Assembly (NCBI GenBank): GCA_022572685.1
Contig: JACZVL010000004.1
Coordinates: forward strand, 1-41,580
Direction of reading: 5' to 3'
DNA: 41,580 nt
DNA from: Pseudomonadota bacterium
Lineage (GTDB): Bacteria; Pseudomonadota; Alphaproteobacteria; Kiloniellales; J153
Made by a program: the position numbers and the translations under genes. Every line of letters starts with the position of its first letter. The first letter of the stretch is position 1. Under the pieces are notes generated by a model. It was not told where the DNA came from and searched no databases. It was given only the letters and a program-made list of their open reading frames with translations. Positions 1 through 10,107 of this stretch are shown here, in pieces.

Positions 1-21
1 GAGGCGGCGCGGCGGCGCTAG

Positions 22-384
22 CCTGCCGCGTCCCCGGGCGCGCGCGACCGCTTCATCGAGGTCGAGACCGAAGCGCGCGAGGCCGCCGGGATGCCGCCCT
101 TCGGGCGCCTGGTGGCGCTGATCCTCTCCAGCCCGGACCCCGCGGCATTGGCGCGCGCGGCCCGGGCGCTGGCCCGCGTGGCGCCCCACACCGACGGCGT
201 CCAGGTGCTGGGTCCGGCGCCGGCCCCGCTGGCGGTACTGCGCGGCCGCCACCGCTGCCGCTTCCTGCTCAAGGCGCGCCGCGAGGTGGCGGTCCAGAAG
301 CTGGTCCGGGACTGGGTCGCCCAGGTCAAGCTGCCCGGCAAACTGCGCCTCCAGATCGACATCGATCCCTACAGCTTCATGTAG
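22..384 (+). CDS. priA: PriA C-terminus (primosomal replication restart helicase), partial
   Basis: This is the C-terminal part of the primosomal helicase N', which reloads the replicative helicase at stalled forks. The visible part has the conserved GMPPFGRL motif, then VLGPAPAPLAVLRGRHRCR and the terminal VKLPGKLRLQIDIDPYSFM, a hallmark ending of PriA. The N-terminal helicase domains lie outside the window. The same frame has a TAG at 19-21, just upstream of recognisable PriA sequence (RDRFIEVETEAREAAG), so the frame is broken within the first bases. This is either an indel in the very GC-rich first 40 bp or a contig-edge artefact. PriA next to the F1 operon is a common alphaproteobacterial arrangement. 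Identity is certain; the 5' limit is only the open stretch seen here. Confidence 0.88.
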   Translation, partial: PAASPGARDRFIEVETEAREAAGMPPFGRLVALILSSPDPAALARAARALARVAPHTDGVQVLGPAPAPLAVLRGRHRCRFLLKARREVAVQKLVRDWVAQVKLPGKLRLQIDIDPYSFM

Positions 385-585
385 GGCAACCGGCCGATTC
401 AGCCCGGGAATAACAGGCCGGAAAACCGGTGCCCGTCGCGCCTTGCCTGCCCTTGGGGACTATGATACCAAACGCGCGCCCACGGCGGGGCTGCCTGCCG
501 CGGCGGCGAGGTTATTGTCGCTTTCGATCGCCGGTCCGATTCTGACGTGACCGGCTTCCGCGCTTCCCAGGGGGGGACCCAAAGC
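385..585 (+). promoter_or_regulatory. Intergenic leader before the F1 ATP synthase operon
   Basis: No gene is seen between priA and atpH. A TATGAT hexamer at 461-466 could be a -10 box for the atp operon, but no good -35 lies at 16-18 bp, so this is weak. CCGGCC and GGCCGG arms shortly after the priA stop could form a loose hairpin, but no T-run follows. A GGGGGGA ribosome-binding sequence at 571-577 sits at the right distance from the TTG at 586. Confidence 0.25.
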
Positions 586-1145
586 TTGGCGGCTGAGGTT
601 ATCGGTTTGAGCGGCTTGCCCGGGCGCTATGCCTTGGCGCTGTTGGAGCTGGCGGACGAGCGCAAACAGCTCGATCCGGTGGCCGACGACCTGCGTGGCC
701 TCAAGGCCGCGATCGCCGAGAGCGAAGACCTGCGCCGGCTGATCCGCAGCCCGCTGTTCACCCGCACCCAGCAGAGCCAGGCCATGGCCGCGATCCTGGA
801 CCGGGCGGGGGTCGGCGAGCTGACCCGGCGCTTCGTGCTGCTGGTCGCGCGCAACCGGCGCCTGTTCGCGCTCGATCGCATGATCGCGGCCTATCTGGCC
901 GAGCTCGCGCGCCGGCGCGGCGAGATCACCGCCCGGGTGACCAGCGCCACCGCGCTCGACGACAAACAGCAGCGCGCCCTGGTCGAGACCCTGCGCAAGG
1001 AGGTCGGCGCCAAGGTCCAGGTCGAGATCGAGGTCGACCCGGGCCTGATCGGCGGCCTGATCGTCCGGGTCGGCAGCCGCCTGATCGACGATTCCATACG
1101 CAGCAAGCTGCAGAGACTACAACTGGCCATGAAGGGGGTTGGGTG

Positions 1146-1146
<1 letters not shown>
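586..1146 (+). CDS. atpH: F1F0 ATP synthase subunit delta (stator/OSCP)
   Basis: Delta links the F1 head to the peripheral stalk b subunits. The sequence shows the delta/OSCP pattern: N-terminal [11 protein letters not shown], the central SPLFTRTQQ segment, and the C-terminal motif [26 protein letters not shown]. The ORF track begins at GTG 547, but a purine-rich GGGGGGA lies 8 bases before TTG 586. Starting there gives 186 residues, the usual family length, so I place the start at 586 and regard GTG 547 as the alternative. Its TGA overlaps the atpA ATG (TGATG), indicating translational coupling. It is the first gene of atpHAGDC. Confidence 0.93.
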
Positions 1147-2675
<1,529 letters not shown>

Positions 2676-2688
2676 GGCGCCAGGGGCC

Positions 2689-3625
2689 ATGCCGAATCTC
2701 AAGGACCTGCGGGTCCGGATCGCCAGCGTCAAGTCGACGCAGAAGATCACCGCCGCCATGAAGATGGTCGCCGCCGCCAAGCTGCGGCGGGCTCAGGAGC
2801 AGGCCGAGGCCGCGCGCCCCTATGCCGAGCGCATGGAGCGCATGCTGAACTCGCTGGCCGCCGCCAGCGCCGGCAGGGAGGGCGCGCCCGAGTTGCTCGC
2901 CGGCAACGGGCGGGACCAGGTTCACCTGTTGGTCGTCGGCACCGCCGACCGCGGACTCTGTGGCGGCTTCAATTCCGGCATCGTGCGCGAGGTCCGGCGC
3001 CGCATCGCCGCGCTGCGCAAGGACGGCAAGACGGTCAGGCTGCTCTGCGTCGGGCGCAAGGGCCGCGACCAGCTGCGCCGCGAGTTCGGCGACGCCATCA
3101 TCGACACCATCGAGGACGTGGCCAAGCCGAGGCTCCGCTTCGAGGCCGCCGAGTCGATCGCCAAGCGCATCGCCCAGATGTTCGAGGCCGGCGAGTTCGA
3201 CGTCTGCACCATCTACTACGCCCGCTTCCAGTCGGCGATCAGCCAGGTCGTGACCGCCCAGCAGCTGATTCCCTTCGCGCCCGCGGATGGGGCCCACGGG
3301 GGCGCCCACGGGGGCGGATGGCGCCGAGGCCGCGGAGTCGGGCGGGGCATCCGGCGGGGACTCGCGCGCGGTCTACGAGTACGAGCCGAGCGAGGAGGAT
3401 ATCCTGGCGGCGCTGCTGCCGCGCAACCTGGAGGTGCAGTTGTTCCGGGCGCTGCTGGAGAACACCGCCAGCGAGCATGGCGCGCGCATGACCGCCATGG
3501 ACAGCGCGACCCGCAACGCGGGCGATATGATCGACAATCTGACGCTGACCTATAACCGCACGCGCCAGGCGGTCATCACCAGTGAACTGATCGAGATCAT
3601 CTCCGGCGCGGAAGCCCTTAAGTAG
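2689..3625 (+). CDS. atpG: F1 ATP synthase subunit gamma, split by an apparent frameshift
   Basis: Gamma is the rotor shaft of F1. The N-terminal frame (from 2689) reads [20 protein letters not shown] through [11 protein letters not shown], then loses family similarity. The C-terminal half continues one frame over (open to 3625) with [22 protein letters not shown] and ends with the canonical [15 protein letters not shown]. The switch lies at about 3290-3316, inside two tandem copies of CCCACGGGGGCG that contain G5 runs. One extra base there would explain it. This is also the naturally variable loop of gamma, so an in-frame repeat expansion plus a homopolymer miscall fits. The gene is normally essential and both halves are well conserved, so I treat it as functional with a probable sequencing indel. 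True mutation or programmed shifting cannot be excluded. Confidence 0.9.
3293..3316 (+). repeat. Tandem 12-bp repeat inside atpG at the frameshift
   Basis: Two perfect copies of CCCACGGGGGCG stand head to tail. They encode the variable loop between the two halves of gamma and contain G5 runs. The reading frame of atpG changes across this block. Confidence 0.85.
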
Positions 3626-3648
3626 GCCCGCGGCGGGAACGAGATTAG

Positions 3649-5094
<1,446 letters not shown>

Positions 5095-5146
5095 GGCACG
5101 CGGAACCAGAAACCACGGCGGCATAACCGGACGCGGAACGAGGGCC

Positions 5147-5554
5147 ATGGCCGAGGAACAGGTGAATTTCGAATTGGTGACGCCCGAGCGCCTGCTGGTC
5201 TCGCGCGGCGTCGATATGGTGGTGGTGCCGGGCGAGGACGGCGACTTCGGCGTCTTGCCCCGGCATACGCCGATGATCTCCAACATCCGTCCGGGCGTGC
5301 TCGGCCTCTACCAGGACGGCGAGCTGACCGAGAGCATCTTCGTGGCCGGCGGTTTCGCCGAGGTCACGGCGGCGCGCTGTACGGTGCTGGCCGGCCAGGC
5401 CATGGCGGTCGAGGACCTGGACCGCGGCGCCGCCGAGCAGAAGCTCAAGGACACGCGCGAGGACCTGGAGGACGGCCGGGACGACGAGGCCCGCCGCGAG
5501 GCCGAAAGGCAGATCGCGGTCTGCGAGGAAATCCTCAGAATCACGGCAAGCTGA
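5147..5554 (+). CDS. atpC: F1 ATP synthase subunit epsilon
   Basis: Epsilon joins gamma to the c-ring and can inhibit ATP hydrolysis. The protein begins MAEEQVNFELVTPERLL and has the family beta-sandwich signature VVVPGEDGDFGVLPRHTPMIS. A short C-terminal helical hairpin ends at RITAS. The ORF track lists it inside a longer frame from 4646, but residues before MAEEQ are the out-of-frame shadow of atpD. The ATG at 5147 preceded by AACGAGGG is the real start, giving 135 residues. It is the last gene of the F1 operon. Confidence 0.95.
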   Translation: MAEEQVNFELVTPERLLVSRGVDMVVVPGEDGDFGVLPRHTPMISNIRPGVLGLYQDGELTESIFVAGGFAEVTAARCTVLAGQAMAVEDLDRGAAEQKLKDTREDLEDGRDDEARREAERQIAVCEEILRITAS

Positions 5555-5594
5555 CGCGGCGCGGCGCGCGGAACGACAGGCACGGGTTCGGACC

Positions 5595-6074
5595 ATGGCC
5601 ATGACGGATACTTCGGAACCAGACGCACCCGGCGTGATCGCCAAGCCGCCGTTCATCTATTTGGGTTTTCTCGCACTCGGCCTCGGGCTCGATTGGCTGT
5701 GGCCCTCTCCGCTGCTGCCCGAGACGCTGCGCTACATGCTGGGCGGCGCCCTGATCGGCCTTGGCATCGCCCTGACCCTCGCCTCGGTCCGGCAATTCAG
5801 GGCCGCCGGCACCAGCTTTCACACCCACAAGCCGACGACCGCGATTCTGACCGACGGGCCCTACCGCATCTCGCGCAACCCGATCTATATCGGCCTCACC
5901 GCGATTTACGCCGGGATCGGCATCGCCGCCGACGCGCCCTGGGTCTGGGTCCTGCTGCTGCCGACGCTGGTGGTCATGCGCTACGGCGTCATCGCGCGCG
6001 AGGAGCGCTACCTCGAGCGCAAGTTCGGCAAGGAATACCTGGACTACAAAGCGCGCGTGCGGCGCTGGCTATAG
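5595..6074 (+). CDS. Isoprenylcysteine carboxyl methyltransferase family membrane protein
   Basis: A 159-residue integral membrane protein of the ICMT/PEMT-type methyltransferase family. Four hydrophobic segments are visible (around FIYLGFLALGLGLDW, YMLGGALIGLGIALTL, PIYIGLTAIYAGIGI and VWVLLLPTLVVMRYG). The family signature is present: GPYRISRNPIYIG followed by REERYLERKFGKEYLDYKARVRRWL, which binds S-adenosylmethionine and the lipid substrate. Bacteria lack prenylated CAAX proteins as normal substrates, so the target is unknown. It lies 40 bases after atpC and could be co-transcribed. It converges on the next minus-strand operon. Confidence 0.85.
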   Translation: MAMTDTSEPDAPGVIAKPPFIYLGFLALGLGLDWLWPSPLLPETLRYMLGGALIGLGIALTLASVRQFRAAGTSFHTHKPTTAILTDGPYRISRNPIYIGLTAIYAGIGIAADAPWVWVLLLPTLVVMRYGVIAREERYLERKFGKEYLDYKARVRRWL

Positions 6075-6095
6075 CGCCTCGGCCAGGAGAAGGAG

Positions 6096-6125
6096 AAAGG
6101 GGACAGTCCCACTCCTGTCCCCTTT
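6096..6125. terminator. 11-bp perfect inverted repeat between convergent genes
   Basis: AAAGGGGACAG and CTGTCCCCTTT flank the 8-base loop TCCCACTC. The A-rich left edge and T-rich right edge would let it terminate transcription from both sides, fitting its place between two convergent genes. The AGGGGACAG core also resembles dispersed palindromes seen in many bacterial genomes, so a REP-like element is an alternative. Confidence 0.6.
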
Positions 6126-6127
6126 GT

Positions 6128-7033
6128 CTACCCCGCCGGCGTCTCGAAGCGGTCCTCGGCGTAGCGGCGGCCGGTCTCCAGCATCTCGGGGGTGCCGACC
6201 AGCTCGTTGACCTGGCGGAAATCGAACATGCGGTCGCGGAACGGCCCGGTGGTGCCGTGGCGCGCCAGGGTTTCGAAGAACGCGCCGGCCATGTGGGCGA
6301 AGGCGCGCACCAGCGCGCTCGGGAAGATCACCATGCGATAACCCAGCCCCTGCAGCTCCTCGGCCGGCAGGATCGGGGTCTTGCCGCCCTCGACCATGTT
6401 GGCGAGCAGCGCCACCCGGCCGCCGAGCTCGCGCCCGATCGCCGCCAGCTCCTCGCGCGAACCCGGCGCCTCGACGAACAACACGTCGCAGCCGGCCTCG
6501 ATGTAGCGCGCGCCGCGTTCGAGCGCGGCCTCGAAGCCCTCGACCGCAATCGCATCGGTGCGGGCGACGATCAGGGTCTCGGCGTCGGCGCGGGCATCGA
6601 GCGCCGCCTGGAGCTTGCCGACCATCTCCGCCGCCGGCACCAGGGTCTTGCCCTCGAGATGGCCGCAGCGCTTGGGGTTGGTCTGGTCCTCGAGCTGGAT
6701 CGCGCTGGCGCCGGCACGCTCGAAGCGGCGCACCGTGCGCATCACGTTGAGCGCGTTGCCGTAGCCGGTGTCGGCGTCGACCACCAGCGGCACGGCGACC
6801 CGTTCGCGGATGATCGCCAGGGTATCGGCGACCTCGGTCATGGACACCAGGCCGATGTCCGGCCGCCCGAAGCGGCCGTAGGCGATGCTGGCGCCGGACA
6901 GGTAGAGCGCGGTGAAGCCGGCCCGCTCGGCGGTCAGCGCGCCCAGGCCGTCATAGACCCCGGGCGCGACCACGATGCGCCCGCTGTCGAGTTGCGCCCT
7001 GAGAGTCCCCGGGGGCGTCGCTTGGCTGGTCAT
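6128..7033 (-). CDS. Isocitrate lyase/PEP mutase family lyase (2,3-dimethylmalate lyase-like)
   Basis: A 301-residue enzyme of the isocitrate lyase/phosphoenolpyruvate mutase superfamily, which cleaves or forms C-C or P-C bonds next to 2-oxo acids using Mg. Visible motifs are YLSGASIAYGRFGRPD, the metal-binding DADTGYGN (residues 86-93) and KRCGHLEGKTL, whose KRCGH (121-125) holds the cysteine characteristic of lyase members. The ATG at 7033 overlaps the stop of the upstream dehydratase small subunit. Pairing with a two-subunit aconitase-family hydratase matches the end of nicotinate breakdown, where dimethylmaleate is hydrated and cleaved to propionate and pyruvate. A methylisocitrate lyase or a lyase for another 2-alkylmalate is the alternative. 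Family call is certain; substrate is inference. Confidence 0.82.
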   Translation of the reverse strand: MTSQATPPGTLRAQLDSGRIVVAPGVYDGLGALTAERAGFTALYLSGASIAYGRFGRPDIGLVSMTEVADTLAIIRERVAVPLVVDADTGYGNALNVMRTVRRFERAGASAIQLEDQTNPKRCGHLEGKTLVPAAEMVGKLQAALDARADAETLIVARTDAIAVEGFEAALERGARYIEAGCDVLFVEAPGSREELAAIGRELGGRVALLANMVEGGKTPILPAEELQGLGYRMVIFPSALVRAFAHMAGAFFETLARHGTTGPFRDRMFDFRQVNELVGTPEMLETGRRYAEDRFETPAG

Positions 7034-7563
7034 GACCCTTCCTTTCCGGCCCGCGATTTGAAGCGCCGCTCCAGCTGCGGGATCAGGCCGCCATCGGCGA
7101 TCAGCGCCAAGAGGTGCGCGGGCACCGGCTCGCAGGCGTAACGCTCGCCGGAACTCAGGTTGCGGAGCACGCCGGCCTCGGCATCGAGCGCCAGGCGGTC
7201 CCGCGCGTCGATCCGCCCGGTTTCCGGGCAGAGCACCGCCAGCAGGCCGAGGTTGAAGGCGTTGCGGTAGAAGATGCCGGCGAAGGACTTGGCGATCACC
7301 GCCGCCACCCCCAGGATGCACAGCACCTGGGCGGCCTGCTCGCGCGAGGAGCCGAGGCCGAAGTTGCCGCCGCCGATCACGAAGTCGCCGGGCGCCACCT
7401 GGCCCGCGAAGTCCGGGTCGACCGATTCCAGGCAGTGTGCCGCCGCCGCCTCGACCGGGCCCTTCATGTAGCGGCCCGGGGCCAGCACGTCGGTGTCGAT
7501 ATTGTCGCCGAACACCCAGGCCCGGCCGGCCTGACTGTTGGGGCCGGGGCCGTTTTCCGTCAT
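7030..7563 (-). CDS. Aconitase/IPM dehydratase family small subunit (LeuD-like)
   Basis: The swivelling small subunit of a two-component Fe-S hydro-lyase. It begins near GRAWVFGDNIDTDVLAPGRYMKG and has the substrate-loop motif GGGNFGLGSSREQA that corresponds to the GSSREHA loop of LeuD. At 177 residues it has the usual length. It overlaps both neighbours by four bases (ATGA), so the three genes form a translationally coupled operon. It is listed in the ORF track inside a longer frame beginning at 9018; the residues before MTENGPGPN are a shadow of the large subunit gene. No leucine-pathway genes surround it, which argues against a biosynthetic LeuCD role. Confidence 0.85.
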   Translation of the reverse strand: MTENGPGPNSQAGRAWVFGDNIDTDVLAPGRYMKGPVEAAAAHCLESVDPDFAGQVAPGDFVIGGGNFGLGSSREQAAQVLCILGVAAVIAKSFAGIFYRNAFNLGLLAVLCPETGRIDARDRLALDAEAGVLRNLSSGERYACEPVPAHLLALIADGGLIPQLERRFKSRAGKEGS

Positions 7564-8849
7564 GGCGCCGCTCCGTCCAGCAGCTCGCGCGGGTCGCCGA
7601 TGCGCCCGGTGACCGCCGCCGCGGCCACGGTGTAGGGCGAGGCCAGATAGACCCGGGAAGAGGTCGCGCCCATGCGGCCCTTGAAGTTGCGCGCGGTGCT
7701 GGCGATGCAGACCTCGTCCTCGGCCAGCAGCGCGCCGCCATACCCGGCGCAGGCGCCGCAGCCGGTCGGCAGAATGCTGGCGCCGGCCTCGGTCAGGACC
7801 TCGAGGGTACCCTCGGCGGCGGCCTGCTCGGCGGCGCGCGCGGAGGCCGGCGCGACCAGCAGACGGGTGCCGCGCGCCACCTTTCGACCTTTCAGCACCT
7901 CGGCGGCCATGCGCAGGTCGATGAGCTTGGCGCCGGTGCAGGCGCCGATGTAGGCGCGGTCGACCGCGACCGGGCCGATCTCGCCGACCGGCGCCGCGTT
8001 GGCCGGGCTGTGGGGTGCGGCGACCTGGGGCGCGAGCGCGCCGGCGTCGAAATCGAGCGTGGTCCGGTAGGCGGCGTCCGGGTCCGACTGCCAGCGCGCC
8101 AGGTCTCCCGCTTCGCCGTCGAGTTCGGCGCCAACGTCGCGCAGATAGTCCGCGGTCGTGGCGTCGGGTGCGATCAGGCCGGTCTGGGCGCCCAGCTCCA
8201 CCGCCATGTTGCACAGGGTCATGCGCTCGGCCATGGGCAGCTCGGTGACCGCCGCGCCGTCGTACTGGATGACCTGGTAGCCGCCGCCGTCCATGCCGAG
8301 GCGGGCGCAGAGTGCGAGCATCATGTCCTTGGCCGCGACCCCGCGCCCGAGCCGGCCGGACCAGCGCAGGCGGATCGTCTCCGGCACCCGGATCCAGGTC
8401 TCGCCGGTGGCCAGCACGCCGGCCATGTCGGTCGCGCCGACGCCGAACATGAAGCAGCCGAAGGCGCCGCCGGTGCAGGAATGGCTGTCGCCGCCGACCA
8501 CGAACAGGCCGGGCCGCAAGTGCCCGCGCTCGGGCAGCACGATGTGGCAGACGCCCTGCATGTCGTAGAAGTTGCGCACCCCCGCCGCGGCCACCCAGTC
8601 CCGGGTCAACGCCTGGATCGCCGCCGAGGCGGCGTCGAAGGCGGGCACGAAGTGATCGGTGATCACCACCAGCCGGTCCGGGTCCCAGACCCCCACGCCC
8701 AGTCGTTCGAGCATGGGCGCGAGCCGGCGCGGGCCGCTGGAATCGTGGACCATGGCGAGATCGACCCGGCAGGTCACGATCTCGCCGGGCGTGACCGCAG
8801 CGCGGCCGGCGGCGCGGGCGATGATTTTCTCGGCGAGAGTCTGGGCCAT
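7560..8849 (-). CDS. Aconitase/IPM dehydratase family large subunit (hydro-lyase, 4Fe-4S)
   Basis: A 429-residue catalytic subunit of the 3-isopropylmalate dehydratase/homoaconitase family. Family motifs include VVGGDSHSCTGGAFGCFMFG and the three [4Fe-4S] ligand cysteines C304 (IGACTGAK), C364 and C367 (TGCGACAGYGG). It catalyses stereospecific hydration or dehydration of a 2-hydroxy-dicarboxylate. With the LeuD-like subunit and the downstream lyase it resembles the dimethylmaleate hydratase DmdAB of nicotinate fermentation. The substrate is inferred from context and could be another methylated malate. It starts at ATG 8849 and follows the small CWC protein gene by 12 bases in the same direction. 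Confidence 0.87.
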   Translation of the reverse strand: MAQTLAEKIIARAAGRAAVTPGEIVTCRVDLAMVHDSSGPRRLAPMLERLGVGVWDPDRLVVITDHFVPAFDAASAAIQALTRDWVAAAGVRNFYDMQGVCHIVLPERGHLRPGLFVVGGDSHSCTGGAFGCFMFGVGATDMAGVLATGETWIRVPETIRLRWSGRLGRGVAAKDMMLALCARLGMDGGGYQVIQYDGAAVTELPMAERMTLCNMAVELGAQTGLIAPDATTADYLRDVGAELDGEAGDLARWQSDPDAAYRTTLDFDAGALAPQVAAPHSPANAAPVGEIGPVAVDRAYIGACTGAKLIDLRMAAEVLKGRKVARGTRLLVAPASARAAEQAAAEGTLEVLTEAGASILPTGCGACAGYGGALLAEDEVCIASTARNFKGRMGATSSRVYLASPYTVAAAAVTGRIGDPRELLDGAAP

Positions 8850-8861
8850 GGCGCGCGCGCC

Positions 8862-9065
8862 CTACGTTGTGGCCGGCTCGGTCTTGCCGGTCAGGCAGAC
8901 CGGGCAGACGCAAGAGCTCATCCCCGTGCGGATGATGAAGTCCTCCCAGTCGAAGTTGATCTCGACCTTGAGGCACCAGCAGTCCGGCGGGCCGTCGCAG
9001 TTGAATGTGCGCCCGCAATTCGGGCAGCTAACGCCCGCCTTCGCTGTCGTATCCTGATTGTCCAT
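8862..9065 (-). CDS. Cysteine-rich CWC domain protein
   Basis: A 67-residue protein with eight cysteines, matching the Cys-rich CWC family: CPNCGRTFNCDGPPDCWC near the N-terminus and SSCVCPVCLTG near the C-terminus. The pattern suggests metal (probably zinc) binding; the family's function is not established. The ORF track extends it to 9227, but the extra residues lack similarity and the ATG at 9065 opens directly onto the conserved part. It lies 12 bases upstream of the Fe-S hydro-lyase operon, so it may be the first gene of that transcript. A link to Fe-S assembly would be speculation. Confidence 0.75.
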   Translation of the reverse strand: MDNQDTTAKAGVSCPNCGRTFNCDGPPDCWCLKVEINFDWEDFIIRTGMSSCVCPVCLTGKTEPATT

Positions 9066-9171
9066 CCCGCCTCGGCAGTCCGCATCGATCCGAACCGCAC
9101 TATAGTCCAAACAGAGCGCGGACGCAGCGGCAAGAGGAAGCGCGCAGGTGCGCCTCAAGCCGGTGAAACGC

Positions 9172-9621
9172 TCACGCTGACTTGCGCGGGAGGTCCAGAT
9201 GCAGCTCCAGATCGCCGCCGGCGGCACGGATGGCGTCGGCCAGGCGCTCCAGGCCGCTGGCGTGGCGCGGATCGAGGAGACGCCGGACCTCGCGCTCGTG
9301 GCAACCCAGACGGGCGGCGAGCGCGACGTTGGTCAAACCGGCCACACGCTGGGCGATATAGAGCGCCAACGTGGCTGCGGTCAGCGCCGGCGGCGCGACC
9401 AGGCGCTCGCCGCGCCGTTTGGCCGAGGGCAGGGGCACATCGAGACGCCGCGCGATCCGAAACGACAGGGCCTCGTCCAGGCAGTCGCGCGCCGCCTCCA
9501 ACGCCGCGTCCGGATTTTCGCCGAAGGTGACGGCGCCGGGCAGGTCGCGAAAGGTGACCGTGACCTCTCCCCCTTCCTCGATATGAAAGACGGCGGGATA
9601 AGCGATTCGGGACACCGCCAT
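9172..9621 (-). CDS. hicB: HicB family antitoxin
   Basis: A 149-residue antitoxin. The N-terminal half is the partially degraded RNase H-like HicB fold (YPAVFHIEEGGEVTVTFRDLPGAVTFGENPDAALEAARDCLDEAL), which blocks the HicA active site. The C-terminal half, around TLALYIAQRVAGLTNVALAARLGCHEREVRRLLD, is a helix-turn-helix for autorepression. It lies 30 bases downstream of hicA in the usual hicA-hicB order. DNA binding by its C-terminal part is the likely reader of the paired repeats upstream of hicA. Confidence 0.88.
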   Translation of the reverse strand: MAVSRIAYPAVFHIEEGGEVTVTFRDLPGAVTFGENPDAALEAARDCLDEALSFRIARRLDVPLPSAKRRGERLVAPPALTAATLALYIAQRVAGLTNVALAARLGCHEREVRRLLDPRHASGLERLADAIRAAGGDLELHLDLPRKSA

Positions 9622-9651
9622 GACATTATCTCCTTCTCGAACCGGGGCGCA

Positions 9652-9867
9652 TCAACCAAGATCACCCAAAGTCAGCCCCAACCCCTTCAACATGGCGGCC
9701 AGGGTGCCTTTCGGCAGATCGCCGCGATGCCCGGGGACCGTCGTGAAGCGGGAGCCATAAAGCAGGGTCACATGACTGCCCTTGCCACGGCTCGTGACGA
9801 CCTCAACGGAAATGCCACGCTTCCGGCCAAGCTTTCTGATCCTGCGTATGAACCGCGCTCCGTTCAC
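9652..9867 (-). CDS. hicA: HicA family toxin (mRNA interferase)
   Basis: A 71-residue double-stranded-RNA-binding-like nuclease that cleaves mRNA when free of HicB. The sequence has the family core GKGSHVTLLYGSRFTTVPGH, in which the histidine of the GSH motif is the catalytic residue, and the PKGTLAAMLKGLGLT tail. The start is GTG at 9867 with no clear ribosome-binding site, so translation may be weak or leaderless. It is followed by hicB. Confidence 0.88.
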   Translation of the reverse strand: MNGARFIRRIRKLGRKRGISVEVVTSRGKGSHVTLLYGSRFTTVPGHRGDLPKGTLAAMLKGLGLTLGDLG

Positions 9868-9875
9868 GACGCTAG

Positions 9876-9932
9876 ATATCGTACATATGTGTCCGATTTA
9901 CAAGCGTAATATCGTACATAATTGTCCGATTT
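9876..9932 (-). promoter_or_regulatory. Duplicated 24-bp operator upstream of hicA
   Basis: Two near-identical copies, ATATCGTACATATGTGTCCG continuing ATTT (9876-9899) and ATATCGTACATAATTGTCCG continuing ATTT (9909-9932), repeat in the same orientation with a 33-bp period, about three helical turns. They end 9 bp before the hicA start and cover the place where a promoter must lie. Cooperative binding of HicB and autorepression is the likely role. Each copy has a small palindromic core (ACATATGT or ACATAATTGT). Confidence 0.7.
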
Positions 9933-10107
9933 TCCTGCCCGCTTCGCGGAGCTTACCGCGAGACCCCGGCGCTTGGTATCTTGGGTGCGATCTGCCATGT
10001 ATAGTGCCGCACCGGGACCGCGGCCGGGGCACCCAATACGCCCTTGAAAACGCTACAGGAACCAGCCGCCCGGCCCCGGGAAGGAAACCAGTCGAGAGCC
10101 GCGAGAC

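Noticed and set aside
3281-3320. Programmed ribosomal frameshifting in atpG
   Set aside because: No slippery heptamer or following structure stands out and gamma subunits are not known to need it; a homopolymer indel is simpler.
7437-9530. 697-residue plus-strand ORF
   Set aside because: Opposite the aconitase-family operon whose motifs are unmistakable; composition is typical of a shadow frame.
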